Positions 42,140 to 51,432 are shown, counted from the first letter of the stretch. The stretch is 64,000 nucleotides of DNA from an uncultured Tateyamaria sp. (GCF_947503045.1 NZ_CANNCF010000009.1:1-64000), one strand, 5' to 3'. Notes: generated by a model from the sequence alone, not told the origin. Numbers and translations: made by a program.

Positions 42140-43444
42140 ATGTTTACACATACCGACCTCGCACGCCTGCAGGCTCAATCGCTCAAGATGCAGGGATTTA
42201 TCCGGCAACAAACCTACTCGCCGCAAAGCGAAAAGACGCTGCGCCGCTTTTCTTCCTGGGAGGTGGCCGAGCTGATCTTCAAGGCCAATCAATCGACGCT
42301 GCGCGGGCGCCTCGCCGCCGACCCAACCCTGCCACAGGGCATCGTCGAAGAAGACGGTCGGCAACGTTGGTACACGCTGGGCGAAATCAACGAGATGCGC
42401 CGCCGGATCAAGGTCAATCGCAAGTCGCTGATGCCGTACCGCCCGCCGAACAAACGTGCCATCCGGGCCGCCATTGCGAACTTCAAGGGTGGCGCAGGTA
42501 AATCCACTACCGCGCTTCACTTTGCCCACGCCGCCGCACTTGATGGGTATCGCGTGCTCTGCGTCGACTTTGACCCGCAGGCCACGCTTTCCCACTCGAT
42601 GGGGCTGTCTGACGTGGCGGAGGAATACACCGTTTGGGGCATCATGGCGCGCGATCTGGGCCAGGAAACGGACCGTCAGAATTCTGCGATTACCGGGGCC
42701 GAATCCGGCACCGCCCTGCCCCAGCGCAAACTACCCGCCGCGATCACCGATATGGGGCTCAGCGCGCTGCGCGCTTCCGACTTCATCAAGCCGACAAACT
42801 GGCCCACCATCGATCTGGTGCCCAGTTGCGCCAACGCCGCCTTTGTCGAATTCGCCTCGGCGCAGTACCGCCATATCAATCCGGAATGGTCATTCTTTGC
42901 GGCGGTGTCCCGCTTCCTCGACCAACTTTCGCCAGACAATTACGACCTCATCATTTTCGACTGCCCCCCGGCGATCGGTTATCAGTCCATGAACGCGGTC
43001 TTTGCGGCTGACGTGCTCTATATCCCGTCCGGCCCCGGCTATTGGGAATACGATTCCACAACTTCTTTCATCGGGCAACTGTCCGAGGCGCTTGAGGATC
43101 TGGCCCGCTTCAACGGCCTAGTCCCTGCGGGGACAATGGGCCTGCCCAAGAGCTTTCTCGACCTGCGTTTTTTGCTCACACGTTACGAGCCGGGCAACGA
43201 TCTGCACCGCGCGATGCAGGGTGCGTTCCAAAAAGTGTTTGGTGATCGGGTTTGCGAACACCCGATCGAGATGACCCGCGCGGTCGAACAATCGGGGCGT
43301 TTCTTGTCCAGCATCTACGAAATGGACTACCGCGATATGACCCGCGAGACGTGGCGTCGGGCCCGGGCGTCGTTCGACCGTGCCTATGATGAATTCAAGA
43401 TAAACCTTGGCACAGCCTGGGACCAATTGGAGGATGAGGCATGA
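42140..43444 (+). CDS. parA: Plasmid partition ATPase ParA
   Basis: A 434-residue ParA of the large, type Ia kind: an N-terminal DNA-binding region (residues about 30-90, RRFSSWEVAELIFKANQSTLRGRL) followed by the deviant Walker A motif KGGAGKST at residues 116-123. The Walker B-like FDCPPAIGY stretch lies near residue 275. It moves plasmid copies apart with ParB and likely represses its own promoter. ATG 42140 is chosen; ATG 42059 is possible but would place the upstream palindrome in coding sequence. It overlaps parB by 4 bp. Confidence 0.9.
   Translation: MFTHTDLARLQAQSLKMQGFIRQQTYSPQSEKTLRRFSSWEVAELIFKANQSTLRGRLAADPTLPQGIVEEDGRQRWYTLGEINEMRRRIKVNRKSLMPYRPPNKRAIRAAIANFKGGAGKSTTALHFAHAAALDGYRVLCVDFDPQATLSHSMGLSDVAEEYTVWGIMARDLGQETDRQNSAITGAESGTALPQRKLPAAITDMGLSALRASDFIKPTNWPTIDLVPSCANAAFVEFASAQYRHINPEWSFFAAVSRFLDQLSPDNYDLIIFDCPPAIGYQSMNAVFAADVLYIPSGPGYWEYDSTTSFIGQLSEALEDLARFNGLVPAGTMGLPKSFLDLRFLLTRYEPGNDLHRAMQGAFQKVFGDRVCEHPIEMTRAVEQSGRFLSSIYEMDYRDMTRETWRRARASFDRAYDEFKINLGTAWDQLEDEA
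43120..43135. repeat. parS-like palindrome inside parA
   Basis: AGTCCCTGCGGGGACA matches 14 of 16 positions of TGTCCCCGCGGGGACA. It is read in the parA frame as VPAGT. Confidence 0.55.
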
Positions 43445-44499
43445 GCAAACGGCGCGTGTTTGACATTGATTTTGAACCCGAAACGACCAGCCCACCGGCT
43501 GAAAGCGCACCGCCTGAAGCGGAGCCCACGCGGCGTGGGCCGATGGCATCGGCAATCTCGGAAAACGCCGCTGCGATGAGCGAGCGCCAGAGTGCCGAAG
43601 CCGCGATCCGGGCAGAGAATGACCGCCTCGCCCATGAATATGTATCACTCAAGCGCGACGGCGGCATCGTCGCGCGCGTTCCCATCGACGAGGTGCGGAT
43701 TTCGAAACTGGTGCGCGACCGTGGCGCGGCGGACGATCCGGAATTTGCTGAACTTAAAACCTCGATCCGTGAGATTGGTCTGTCGAACCCGATTCAGGTC
43801 GAGGACACGGGCGTCGGCTATGAACTCATTCAGGGCTTTCGCCGTCTCAAGGCGTTCAAGGCTCTTTATGACGAGACCGGCGAGGCGCGTTTTGCCGCCA
43901 TCCCGGCGGGTCTTGTGGCCAAGGGCGAGGCGCTCGATCGGCTGTACCGACGGATGATCGACGAGAACCTTGTGCGCCGCGATATTTCTTTTGCCGAAAT
44001 GGGTCAGTTGGCTGCTGCCTACGCACGTCAGATGGAAATCGATTTAAGCGAAGCGATTGCGACGCTCTATGCCTCTGCCGGGCGGCAAAAGCGGAACTAT
44101 ATCGGGCATTTTGCGGCTCTAATGAGCTTAATAGGGCATAAACTGAAGTTCCCAGAAGCGATCCCCCGTGCCCTGGGGCTGCGCCTGATCAAAGCACTGG
44201 AAGAGATGCCGCGCCTGCGCCAGCAACTTGATACCGTACTGGATGCTCACGATCCGCAATCTGCCGAGGCAGAGTTGGGCATTCTCAATCAAGTTCTGGA
44301 ATTCAAACCGGATGGCGAAGTGGTGCGCCCGCTTGCATCCTCCAAAACCACACTCAAACTGAACCGCAAGACCGGTCCGGTAAAAGTGACAGGCGCCAAG
44401 GGCAAGGTCGAGTTGCGGATGGATCAGGATTTCGGCGCCGTTGATGCGCGCAAGCTTGAGGCTGCAGTGCGCGCGATGCTGGACCAACTGGGCCTGTGA
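43441..44499 (+). CDS. parB: Plasmid partition protein ParB
   Basis: A 352-residue centromere-binding protein. The N-terminal tail is followed by the ParB/Srx-type domain: VPIDEVRIS, then EFAELKTSIREIGLSNPIQV, and the nucleotide-binding GFRRLKAF stretch (equivalent to GERR). A helix-turn-helix region lies around residues 180-225 (ISFAEMGQLAAAYARQMEIDLSEAI). The gene is intact and coupled to parA. Its binding sites are probably the repeated 16-bp palindromes nearby. Confidence 0.9.
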   Translation: MSKRRVFDIDFEPETTSPPAESAPPEAEPTRRGPMASAISENAAAMSERQSAEAAIRAENDRLAHEYVSLKRDGGIVARVPIDEVRISKLVRDRGAADDPEFAELKTSIREIGLSNPIQVEDTGVGYELIQGFRRLKAFKALYDETGEARFAAIPAGLVAKGEALDRLYRRMIDENLVRRDISFAEMGQLAAAYARQMEIDLSEAIATLYASAGRQKRNYIGHFAALMSLIGHKLKFPEAIPRALGLRLIKALEEMPRLRQQLDTVLDAHDPQSAEAELGILNQVLEFKPDGEVVRPLASSKTTLKLNRKTGPVKVTGAKGKVELRMDQDFGAVDARKLEAAVRAMLDQLGL

Positions 44500-44527
44500 T
44501 TGGCCCGGAGACATGCTGTAGCGGCCT

Positions 44528-45400
44528 TCACAAGCCTTGCTGTTTCGCCATGTCCAGGATCAAGTTTGCTATCTGGTCGGGCCGTTCTTCATGAGCAAGG
44601 TGCCCAAGGTCGGGCAGGTTGGTCACAGTGGCATCCGATAGCGATTGGGCAATGCCAAGTGATACCGTTGGCGGAACCGTCGCGTCTTTCTCACCGACAA
44701 TAAATCGGACGGGCCCGTCATAACCCTTCAACGCATCTAACAGCGGTTGCAGTTTCCACTGTGCCATCATCAACAAAGTCGCATCGACGTGGTTTCTGTC
44801 TGCAACGAGGCGGCGGTACAGATCGAGCCCCACTTGGTCCAATTCAGAGCCTGTCGCATTGATCAGAGCCTTGATGCGGGCCGGATTGGCTGATGCGCCG
44901 GAGAATAGGCGCGCGGTGAACGGAACCGCTGCGAGTGCTTTCGCCATCAGCGGAAATATGAAGCCAGCCAGCCCCGGAAACTCGCCCAAAGCCGCGTTGA
45001 TTCCAATCACCAAGGGCTGTTGTCCCCGCGGGGACAGGTCAGGCATGGCCATGCGCAAAGCGATTGCGCCACCTGCGGAATGGCCAACGATGATCCGTGG
45101 TTCCCACTCTTCCTGCACACATAACGCAGTGATGTCCTGCGCCATCGGATCCAGGCCGCAGCGGTGCCGCGCGCCCAACTGAGTGAAGCCCTGCCCCGGC
45201 AGGTCGATTGCAACCACGTGGTAGGCTTTCGACAGGGGCTCGATCATGTCGCGAAAATTGTGTGTCGACCCACCTGCCCCATGTAGCAAGAGCAGGGTTT
45301 GGCCCTTCCCGGCTTCTTGCACATGCCAGCGGTGCACCGGGCCGGATGTGCGGCGCGACAAGTTTGCATTCGGCCAGGTTTTGAGTGCGGACCAGTCCAT
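44528..45400 (-). CDS. bchO: Alpha/beta hydrolase BchO (Mg-chelatase-associated)
   Basis: A 290-residue alpha/beta hydrolase encoded with bchI and bchD in most purple bacterial PGCs. The oxyanion-loop region HGAGGSTHNFRDM and the nucleophile elbow GHSAGGA (around residue 107) are present, and a C-terminal LGHLAHEERP supplies the His. Its exact reaction is not established. A perfect parS-like palindrome (45021-45036) lies within the coding sequence. It lies 3 bp after bchD in the same operon. Confidence 0.92.
   Translation of the reverse strand: MDWSALKTWPNANLSRRTSGPVHRWHVQEAGKGQTLLLLHGAGGSTHNFRDMIEPLSKAYHVVAIDLPGQGFTQLGARHRCGLDPMAQDITALCVQEEWEPRIIVGHSAGGAIALRMAMPDLSPRGQQPLVIGINAALGEFPGLAGFIFPLMAKALAAVPFTARLFSGASANPARIKALINATGSELDQVGLDLYRRLVADRNHVDATLLMMAQWKLQPLLDALKGYDGPVRFIVGEKDATVPPTVSLGIAQSLSDATVTNLPDLGHLAHEERPDQIANLILDMAKQQGL
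45021..45036. repeat. Perfect parS-like palindrome inside bchO
   Basis: TGTCCCCGCGGGGACA is a perfect 16-bp palindrome, identical to the copy at 46577 in bchD. It is read within bchO as SPRGQ. Confidence 0.7.
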
Positions 45401-45403
45401 GGA

Positions 45404-47041
45404 TTAGCCATCCAGAGCGGAATTCACCGCGCTGGTCAACCGATGCGCGTCTGCCCGTGGCAATGGCACATACGGAGCGGACAAGGTCCGGCTGAGCGCT
45501 GCCAATGAGGGTTGAGGTCGGTTGGACATGTCGATCACAAGACTTGCGATTCCAGAAGCGGTCAGCGCTCGCGCCATCCGCGTTGCGTCCTCGCCGGCCA
45601 GCGCCCGATTGGCACTGCCATCAAGGGCAATATTCGCTCGGCCATCGGTGATCAGGACCACCGTCGGGGTCATTCCCTTGGACCGCGATTGCAAGGCCAG
45701 CAACAGCGCGCTCTGCAGTCCCGTCGCCAAAGGCGTGCCGCCACCGCCAGGCAACGCGGACAGGCGTCGCTTGGTCTGCACCAGCGAGCGGGTAGGGGGC
45801 AGCAAAACCTCGGCGTCGGTCCCCCGGAAAGAAATCAAGGAGACCTGATCGCGGCTTGCATAGGCTTCGGCCAAAAGCAGTTCGATAGCCCCTTTGGCCT
45901 CGCCCAAACGCGAGACCGCGGCTGAACCAGAGGCGTCTACGCAAAAGATCAACAGGCGATCTGATTGCTCCTGATAGCGTTTGAGACGGATGTCTGATGG
46001 GCGAAAGAGCAAACCCTGTTTGCCTGGCTGTTGTTGGCGGCGCAGCGGTTGCCATGGCGCCGCCGCGCGCAGGGTGCCGATCAGGTCGATGCGTTTGGTG
46101 CCGTCCAGCCGTCCGGGTCGCGAGGGCAGGGGGCGCCCCCGGCGGTTTGATGACCGTTTCTGGCCTGCGCCCGCGCCACCGCTTTGCCGTGCTGTCCCCG
46201 CAGGGACAAGTCCAGACAGCAGCCCTTGCGGAAGGAGCGATTTGACAGCCGCGATCAGCATGTCTGTGTCGGGCAGGTTCAGCTCCTGATCGCTGTCCTG
46301 ACCATCTCCGGTATCGTCTTGGGGTGGAGGTGGCGTCTTCTCTTGCTCAGATTGCTCGGCCTCGGGAACGAGGGTTGCGCGATGGGGGTACACAAGCGAC
46401 GCAGCCACAGTTACGTCCTGATCGGTCAAGTGATCTCTGCCCATTAATGTAGCGTTTGCCGATGCTGCCTTGAGCGCGAGTGTAGGCGCACGCAAGGACG
46501 GTATACCAAACCGAGCTGCAAGCAGCGTCAGTTGGGTCAATGCCTCTTCTCGGTCAACTGGACCACCAGAGGGATTTGTCCCCGCGGGGACAGACGGTTT
46601 GCGTCCCTCGGGGCAGATGTGAAATGCGAGGCGTTCAGATAAAACGGTCGGTGTGCTTTCGTCCTCCTCAATCCCTTCATCAAGAGCCAGAATGCCATTT
46701 GTTAGAGACCGTTCGGACAGTGTCGCGAGTTTTGCGCCCAGCGATGTGGGGCACCTCTCGGCCATGGGGATCATTGCAGTACACGAAGTATGAAAAAAAC
46801 CTTTATTTTCAATGATTTCTGATGATGCAAGTGTCGCACTCAGATCAATGCCACCAAATAGTTGCTCGTCCGCAATGCCAATGGGCAATTTGCGTATCGG
46901 ATGGCGGGGACGAAAGTCTGCCAGCAGCGCATCGCGGGCAGGGGAAGCGCGCATGCGAATGACTGCGCCGCCCAGGCCCACAGGATCTATTGCAAGTAAT
47001 TTGAGTGCCAATGCGGCATTATGCCAGGACTCCGCGCTCAT
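45404..47041 (-). CDS. bchD: Magnesium chelatase subunit D
   Basis: A 545-residue subunit that bridges BchI and BchH. The N-terminal AAA+-like half is degenerate (no Walker A). A proline-rich acidic linker (TPPPPQDDTGDGQDSDQE) separates it from the C-terminal von Willebrand A domain with the MIDAS motif DASGS. Two parS-like palindromes lie in this gene, in the linker-side regions, each encoding VPAGT. A short AT-rich patch around 46785-46830 departs from the base composition of the rest. It lies 19 bp after bchI. Confidence 0.94.
   Translation of the reverse strand: MSAESWHNAALALKLLAIDPVGLGGAVIRMRASPARDALLADFRPRHPIRKLPIGIADEQLFGGIDLSATLASSEIIENKGFFHTSCTAMIPMAERCPTSLGAKLATLSERSLTNGILALDEGIEEDESTPTVLSERLAFHICPEGRKPSVPAGTNPSGGPVDREEALTQLTLLAARFGIPSLRAPTLALKAASANATLMGRDHLTDQDVTVAASLVYPHRATLVPEAEQSEQEKTPPPPQDDTGDGQDSDQELNLPDTDMLIAAVKSLLPQGLLSGLVPAGTARQSGGAGAGQKRSSNRRGRPLPSRPGRLDGTKRIDLIGTLRAAAPWQPLRRQQQPGKQGLLFRPSDIRLKRYQEQSDRLLIFCVDASGSAAVSRLGEAKGAIELLLAEAYASRDQVSLISFRGTDAEVLLPPTRSLVQTKRRLSALPGGGGTPLATGLQSALLLALQSRSKGMTPTVVLITDGRANIALDGSANRALAGEDATRMARALTASGIASLVIDMSNRPQPSLAALSRTLSAPYVPLPRADAHRLTSAVNSALDG
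46193..46208. repeat. parS-like palindrome inside bchD (copy 1)
   Basis: TGTCCCCGCAGGGACA matches 15 of 16 positions of the palindrome. It is read in the bchD frame as VPAGT, near the linker before the VWA domain. Confidence 0.65.
46577..46592. repeat. Perfect parS-like palindrome inside bchD (copy 2)
   Basis: TGTCCCCGCGGGGACA, a perfect 16-bp palindrome identical to the bchO copy, read as VPAGT in bchD just after KPS. Confidence 0.7.
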
Positions 47042-47060
47042 CAGGCTAAGGGGCAGCGAG

Positions 47061-48068
47061 TCATGTCAGCACCGCTTCGACGGTGCGTTCGACGCGCGTA
47101 CCGCTTCCGGCCTCGTCCAGTGGGTCGCGGCGCAGGCGGTGGGACAAGGCGATAGGGGCAATTGAGCGCAGATGATCACGGGTCAGAACGCGCGCCTTGT
47201 CATAGGCGGCCAAGGCACGCGCGGCGCGCAGCAGGGTCAATTCGCCACGCAACCCGTCTGAGCCAAGGGCGATACACAGTTCTGCGCAATCATGCAGGAT
47301 TGCATCCGGTGTCTCGATTTGCGGCAGTAATTTGCGCGCGGCCAGTATCCGACGCCTGATTTTGGCATCTTCCTTTTCGTATTGGGTCATAAAGGCCGCG
47401 TGATCACTTTCGAACCGGTCACGGCGTTTGATGACCTCGATCCGTTGCGCGACATCATTTGGGCTGCGCACTTCAACGGACAGCCCAAAGCGGTCCAGCA
47501 ATTGCGGTCGCAATTCGCCCTCCTCGGGGTTGCCGGAGCCGACAAGAACAAAGCGGGCAGGGTGGCGGATGGACAGGCCTTCGCGTTCAACCACGTTTTC
47601 GCCGGATTGGGCCACGTCCAGCAGCAGATCCACGATGTGATCTTCAAGCAGATTGACCTCGTCGATGTAGAGGTAACCGCGATTGGCACGCGCGAGCAAG
47701 CCGGGTTCAAATGCCTTTTCCCCCCGCGTCAGGGCGCGTTCGATGTCGAGCGCGCCAACCACACGGTCTTCGGTCGCGCCAAGGGGCAGATCGATGACCG
47801 GTGTTGGACGCTTGGCTTTCTTTTTTGTCTCTATATAGGCCCATTCTGGGCATTCTTCATGGTTGGCGGCATTGATGGGGCAACCGACAATGGCTGTGAT
47901 GGGCGGCAAAAGGGCGGCCAGCGCGCGCACTGCTGTCGATTTGCCCGTTCCCCGGTCGCCAAACACCAGAACGCCGCCAATCCCGGGGTCGATGGCAGTC
48001 AAGACCATGGCGCGCTTCATATCGGTCTGCCCGACAATTGCAGAAAAAGGGAAGGGGGAGTTGATCAT
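47061..48068 (-). CDS. bchI: Magnesium chelatase ATPase subunit I
   Basis: A 335-residue AAA+ ATPase that forms hexamers with BchD and drives Mg2+ insertion. Walker A GDRGTGKS lies around residues 38-45, Walker B as [12 protein letters not shown], and sensor 1 as [19 protein letters not shown]. The ATG overlaps the crtA stop by 4 bp, so crtA-bchI-bchD-bchO form one minus-strand operon starting at the PpsR-controlled crtA/crtI promoter. Confidence 0.96.
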   Translation of the reverse strand: MINSPFPFSAIVGQTDMKRAMVLTAIDPGIGGVLVFGDRGTGKSTAVRALAALLPPITAIVGCPINAANHEECPEWAYIETKKKAKRPTPVIDLPLGATEDRVVGALDIERALTRGEKAFEPGLLARANRGYLYIDEVNLLEDHIVDLLLDVAQSGENVVEREGLSIRHPARFVLVGSGNPEEGELRPQLLDRFGLSVEVRSPNDVAQRIEVIKRRDRFESDHAAFMTQYEKEDAKIRRRILAARKLLPQIETPDAILHDCAELCIALGSDGLRGELTLLRAARALAAYDKARVLTRDHLRSIAPIALSHRLRRDPLDEAGSGTRVERTVEAVLT

Positions 48069-48772
48069 TGCAAGTTCAGTCCTTCAAGCGGGCTGACCCC
48101 GCCCCACGTGCCTGTGTCGCCGAGAATAGCAAAGCGGGCATAAAGTTCTTCCTTGAACCAAGCGCCATCGCGGACGGCCTGAATGGCGGCGGCGTGCGGT
48201 CCGTTTGTGCGCGCAAATGCTGCCATTTCGTGCGTCCCTGGCCAGATGGAGAAGGTGATCTGGTGCAACATCGGAACCTCGCCGATGCCAATCTTGAAAA
48301 CGACATTCGGGTCCGACCCGATCATGGTCGAGATGTCCGGGACACGGCCCCAGAACTTGGCAAGAATACTGGGTCTGATCGTGGCTCGAGTCAGGGCGGC
48401 CAAAGGTCCCGAAACAGGCTCTGATACGGGTGAAAACGGCTCAGTTCCGCTCCATTCTCCACGCGCAGATGTCGGCGAAAGGAAGACAGTCCAATGCTCA
48501 AAGGCGCGTCGGCGGTAACGAGCGAAAATAGATGTGCCCGCGATGCGTTTTTCAGCCGTGCAGCGGTCAGGCCACACGCAGAGAATGGCATAGACGCCTG
48601 TGTTCGGCAGGGGCGTAAATCCTTCGCCTGTTCCTGACCCGCAGAGTTTCCAGAACGCCAGATCGGGGATGCGGGCCATGGCCATCCGCGCGCCGCCCAT
48701 CATGGCAAGCGCCCAAGCCCGGTCGCGCCACCGGGAAAAGCGGAAGAAGGAAAGGGTGATTGTCTGACTCAT
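48065..48772 (-). CDS. crtA: Spheroidene monooxygenase
   Basis: A 235-residue enzyme that adds a C2 keto group to spheroidene under oxygen, giving spheroidenone, the red carotenoid of aerobic Rhodobacterales. The N-terminal LSFFRFS region and the internal [24 protein letters not shown] stretch are typical. It is the first gene of the crtA-bchIDO operon, divergent from crtI. Confidence 0.93.
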   Translation of the reverse strand: MSQTITLSFFRFSRWRDRAWALAMMGGARMAMARIPDLAFWKLCGSGTGEGFTPLPNTGVYAILCVWPDRCTAEKRIAGTSIFARYRRRAFEHWTVFLSPTSARGEWSGTEPFSPVSEPVSGPLAALTRATIRPSILAKFWGRVPDISTMIGSDPNVVFKIGIGEVPMLHQITFSIWPGTHEMAAFARTNGPHAAAIQAVRDGAWFKEELYARFAILGDTGTWGGVSPLEGLNLQ

Positions 48773-48833
48773 CTGTTTCGCACTGAAGGGCAGCCTTTCG
48801 GCACGTCTCCAAGCTTATGGGCGGAAAAGAAAT

Positions 48834-48851
48834 TGTCAACTAAACTAGACA
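48834..48851. promoter_or_regulatory. PpsR/CrtJ operator between crtA and crtI
   Basis: TGTCAACTAAACTAGACA matches TGT-N12-ACA in the 97-bp gap. On the plus strand, TTGTCA (48833-48838), 17 bp and TATGTT (48856-48861) could form the crtI promoter, which the operator would cover. The predicted crtI transcript would start almost at its ATG. Confidence 0.75.
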
Positions 48852-48869
48852 CATCTATGTTCGAACAAG

Positions 48870-50396
48870 ATGACACGCCTTGATCCTATAGAATCGGAAA
48901 CCCGCACCGGAAACCGCGCCATCGTGATCGGCGCAGGTCTTGGCGGTTTGGCCGCTGCGATGCGTCTGGGGGCCAAAGGGTACAAGGTCACCGTGGTGGA
49001 CAAGCTGAATGTGCCGGGCGGGCGCGGGTCGGCCATCTGGCAGGAGGGTCACCGGTTCGATCTGGGCCCGACGATAGTCACTGTGCCGCAACTTTATCGA
49101 GAGCTTTGGGCTGCATGCGGGCGTGATTTTGACGTTGATGTTGACCTTCGGCCGCTCACCCCGTTTTACGAAATTCGCTGGCCAGACGGGACCAGGTTTG
49201 TTGCCCAGCAAGACACCAATGCGATGCGCGAAGAGGTGGCCAAGATCGAGCCGCGGGATGTGGCCGGGTTTGACAAATTCCTGCAAGATTCGGCCAAGCG
49301 GTACTGGTTCGGCTTTGAGGACCTGGGTCGCCGTTCGATGCACAAGCTGTGGGATCTGGTGCAGGTGCTGCCGACCTTTGGCATCTTGCGCGCGGACCGG
49401 TCCGTCTACGCCCACGCCGCCAAGCGATTCCGCAACGAAAAGCTGCGCATGGCATTTTCCTTTCACCCGCTTTTTATCGGCGGCGATCCGACCCATGTGA
49501 CCAGCATGTATATTCTGGTCAGCTACCTCGAAAAAGAATTCGGGGTGCACTATGCGATGGGTGGTCTTGCCCATATGGCGCGCAAGATGGGTGACGTGAT
49601 CGAGGATCAGGGCGGCGCCTTGCTGATGGACACTGAGGTCGACGAAATCGTGATTGACGGCGGTCGCGCGCGCGGTGTGCGGCTGTCCTCGGGGCTCGAA
49701 CTGGGCGCGGATGTGGTTGTGTCCAATGCGGATTCAGGCCACACCTATGACCGCCTTTTGCGCAATCGCCCCAAGAAACGCTGGACGCCTGCGCGCCTCA
49801 AACGCACCCGCTATTCGATGAGCCTGTTTGTCTGGTATTTCGGCACCAAGGGCACGCGCGGCGAGTGGTCGGACGTGGGACACCACACCATCCTTAACGC
49901 GCCACGCTACACTGGCCTGCTCGATGATATCTTCATGAAGGGCAAACTGGCCGACGACATGAGCCTCTATGTCCATCGCCCCTCCGTCACCGACCCGAGC
50001 GTCGCGCCAGAGGGCGATGACACATTCTATGTCCTGTCCCCAGTGCCTCATCTGGGCCATGGCGGTGTTGATTGGGCGACCGAGGCAGAGGCCTACAAAA
50101 CCAAGATGCTGAAGGTGCTCGAAGATCAGCTTATGCCCGGGTTAGGGTCGAAAATCAGCACAGATACCGTGTTCACGCCCGAGACGTTCCGCGACCGTTA
50201 CCTGTCGCCCCACGGTTCGGGTTTTTCCATTGAGCCGCGTATTCTGCAATCGGCCTGGTTTCGCCCCCACAACGTGAGTGAAGAAGCCGAAGGCCTCTAT
50301 CTTGTCGGTGCCGGCACCCATCCGGGCGCGGGTGTGCCTGGCGTGATTTCCACCGCCGAAGTGCTTGGCCAGCTTGTTCCGGATGCAGTCAAATGA
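48870..50396 (+). CDS. crtI: Phytoene desaturase (neurosporene-forming)
   Basis: A 508-residue FAD enzyme that introduces successive double bonds into phytoene. The dinucleotide-binding motif GAGLGG is at residues 21-26, and the C-terminal family signature GAGTHPGAGVPGVISTAEVLG is present near residue 480. In the spheroidene pathway the three-step product neurosporene is expected. It overlaps crtB by 4 bp. Confidence 0.96.
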   Translation: MTRLDPIESETRTGNRAIVIGAGLGGLAAAMRLGAKGYKVTVVDKLNVPGGRGSAIWQEGHRFDLGPTIVTVPQLYRELWAACGRDFDVDVDLRPLTPFYEIRWPDGTRFVAQQDTNAMREEVAKIEPRDVAGFDKFLQDSAKRYWFGFEDLGRRSMHKLWDLVQVLPTFGILRADRSVYAHAAKRFRNEKLRMAFSFHPLFIGGDPTHVTSMYILVSYLEKEFGVHYAMGGLAHMARKMGDVIEDQGGALLMDTEVDEIVIDGGRARGVRLSSGLELGADVVVSNADSGHTYDRLLRNRPKKRWTPARLKRTRYSMSLFVWYFGTKGTRGEWSDVGHHTILNAPRYTGLLDDIFMKGKLADDMSLYVHRPSVTDPSVAPEGDDTFYVLSPVPHLGHGGVDWATEAEAYKTKMLKVLEDQLMPGLGSKISTDTVFTPETFRDRYLSPHGSGFSIEPRILQSAWFRPHNVSEEAEGLYLVGAGTHPGAGVPGVISTAEVLGQLVPDAVK

Positions 50397-51427
50397 TGAA
50401 CCCCCGCGATCTGGAAGCCTGTACCGAAGCGATCCGTCATGGATCGCTGTCTTTTCATGCTGCCTCGAAATTGCTGCCCAAACGGGTGCGCGACCCGGCG
50501 CTGGCGCTCTACGCCTTTTGCCGTCTGGCGGATGACGAGGTTGATCTGAAGGCAGAAAAGGTCGACGCGGTGTTGCGCCTGCGTGACCGGCTGGACCTTG
50601 TCTATGCCGGCACTCCGCAGGATGCAGCGCCTGATCGCGCCTTTGCCGCAGTGGTCGAACAGTTCGATATGCCTCGCGCGCTACCGGACGCCTTGCTTGA
50701 GGGGCTCGCCTGGGATGCAGAGGGGCGGACCTATGCGACCCTTTCGGGGGTCAAGGCCTATTCAGCCCGCGTCGCCTCTGCGGTTGGTGCAATGATGTGC
50801 GTGTTGATGGGCGTGCGGGATCGCGATGCGCTGGCCCGCGCCTGCGATTTGGGCGTGGCCATGCAGTTAACCAACATTGCGCGTGATGTGGGTGAGGATG
50901 CGCTTGAAGGGCGGGTGTACCTGCCCACCGACTGGATGGACGCAGCCGGGATAGATCGTGCCACCTTTTTCGCGGACCCGCGCCCCACCAAGGCGGTGCG
51001 CGACATGGTCAAACAACTCGTGATCGAGGCGCACAGGCTCTATTATCGCTCCGAAGCCGGGCTGGCCGCACTGCCACGCGGGTGTCGTCCCGGTATTTAT
51101 GCTGCGCGCTACATCTATGCCGGCATTGCCGGGCGATTGACCTCGATGGACTATGACAGCATCAGCGCGCGCGCCCGCACCAGCAGGGCGCAGAAACTGG
51201 GATGGCTGGCACAATCGGTTGCGCAAAGCGGGACCAGCATGGTCATGCCACGGTCCCCAGTACTGTTCGCCAAACCGCTCTCCGAAGTGCAGTTCCTTGT
51301 GGATGCTGCTGCCAAGGACGGACCACCAAGACGCAGTGACAGTCTGTTCGAAGCGCTTGCATCGCTTGAGGCCAAGCGGCAGTCTGAAAGAGCCGCTTTG
51401 ATCGGCGCGCGCACAGGGGCGACTTAA
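50393..51427 (+). CDS. crtB: Phytoene synthase
   Basis: A 344-residue prenyl-transferase-fold enzyme that joins two geranylgeranyl diphosphates head to head into phytoene. The first aspartate-rich motif is DDEVD at residues 47-51 and the second is within NIARDVGED, about residues 160-170. Two adjacent ATG codons (50393 and 50396) are both possible starts; the first overlaps the crtI stop by 4 bp. Confidence 0.96.
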   Translation: MMNPRDLEACTEAIRHGSLSFHAASKLLPKRVRDPALALYAFCRLADDEVDLKAEKVDAVLRLRDRLDLVYAGTPQDAAPDRAFAAVVEQFDMPRALPDALLEGLAWDAEGRTYATLSGVKAYSARVASAVGAMMCVLMGVRDRDALARACDLGVAMQLTNIARDVGEDALEGRVYLPTDWMDAAGIDRATFFADPRPTKAVRDMVKQLVIEAHRLYYRSEAGLAALPRGCRPGIYAARYIYAGIAGRLTSMDYDSISARARTSRAQKLGWLAQSVAQSGTSMVMPRSPVLFAKPLSEVQFLVDAAAKDGPPRRSDSLFEALASLEAKRQSERAALIGARTGAT

Positions 51428-51432
51428 CGCAC

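Noticed and set aside
50036-50048. Half-site CTGTCCCCAGTG in crtI as a sixth parS copy
   Set aside because: Only the left arm TGTCCCC is present; single half-sites of seven bases are expected by chance in GC-rich DNA.
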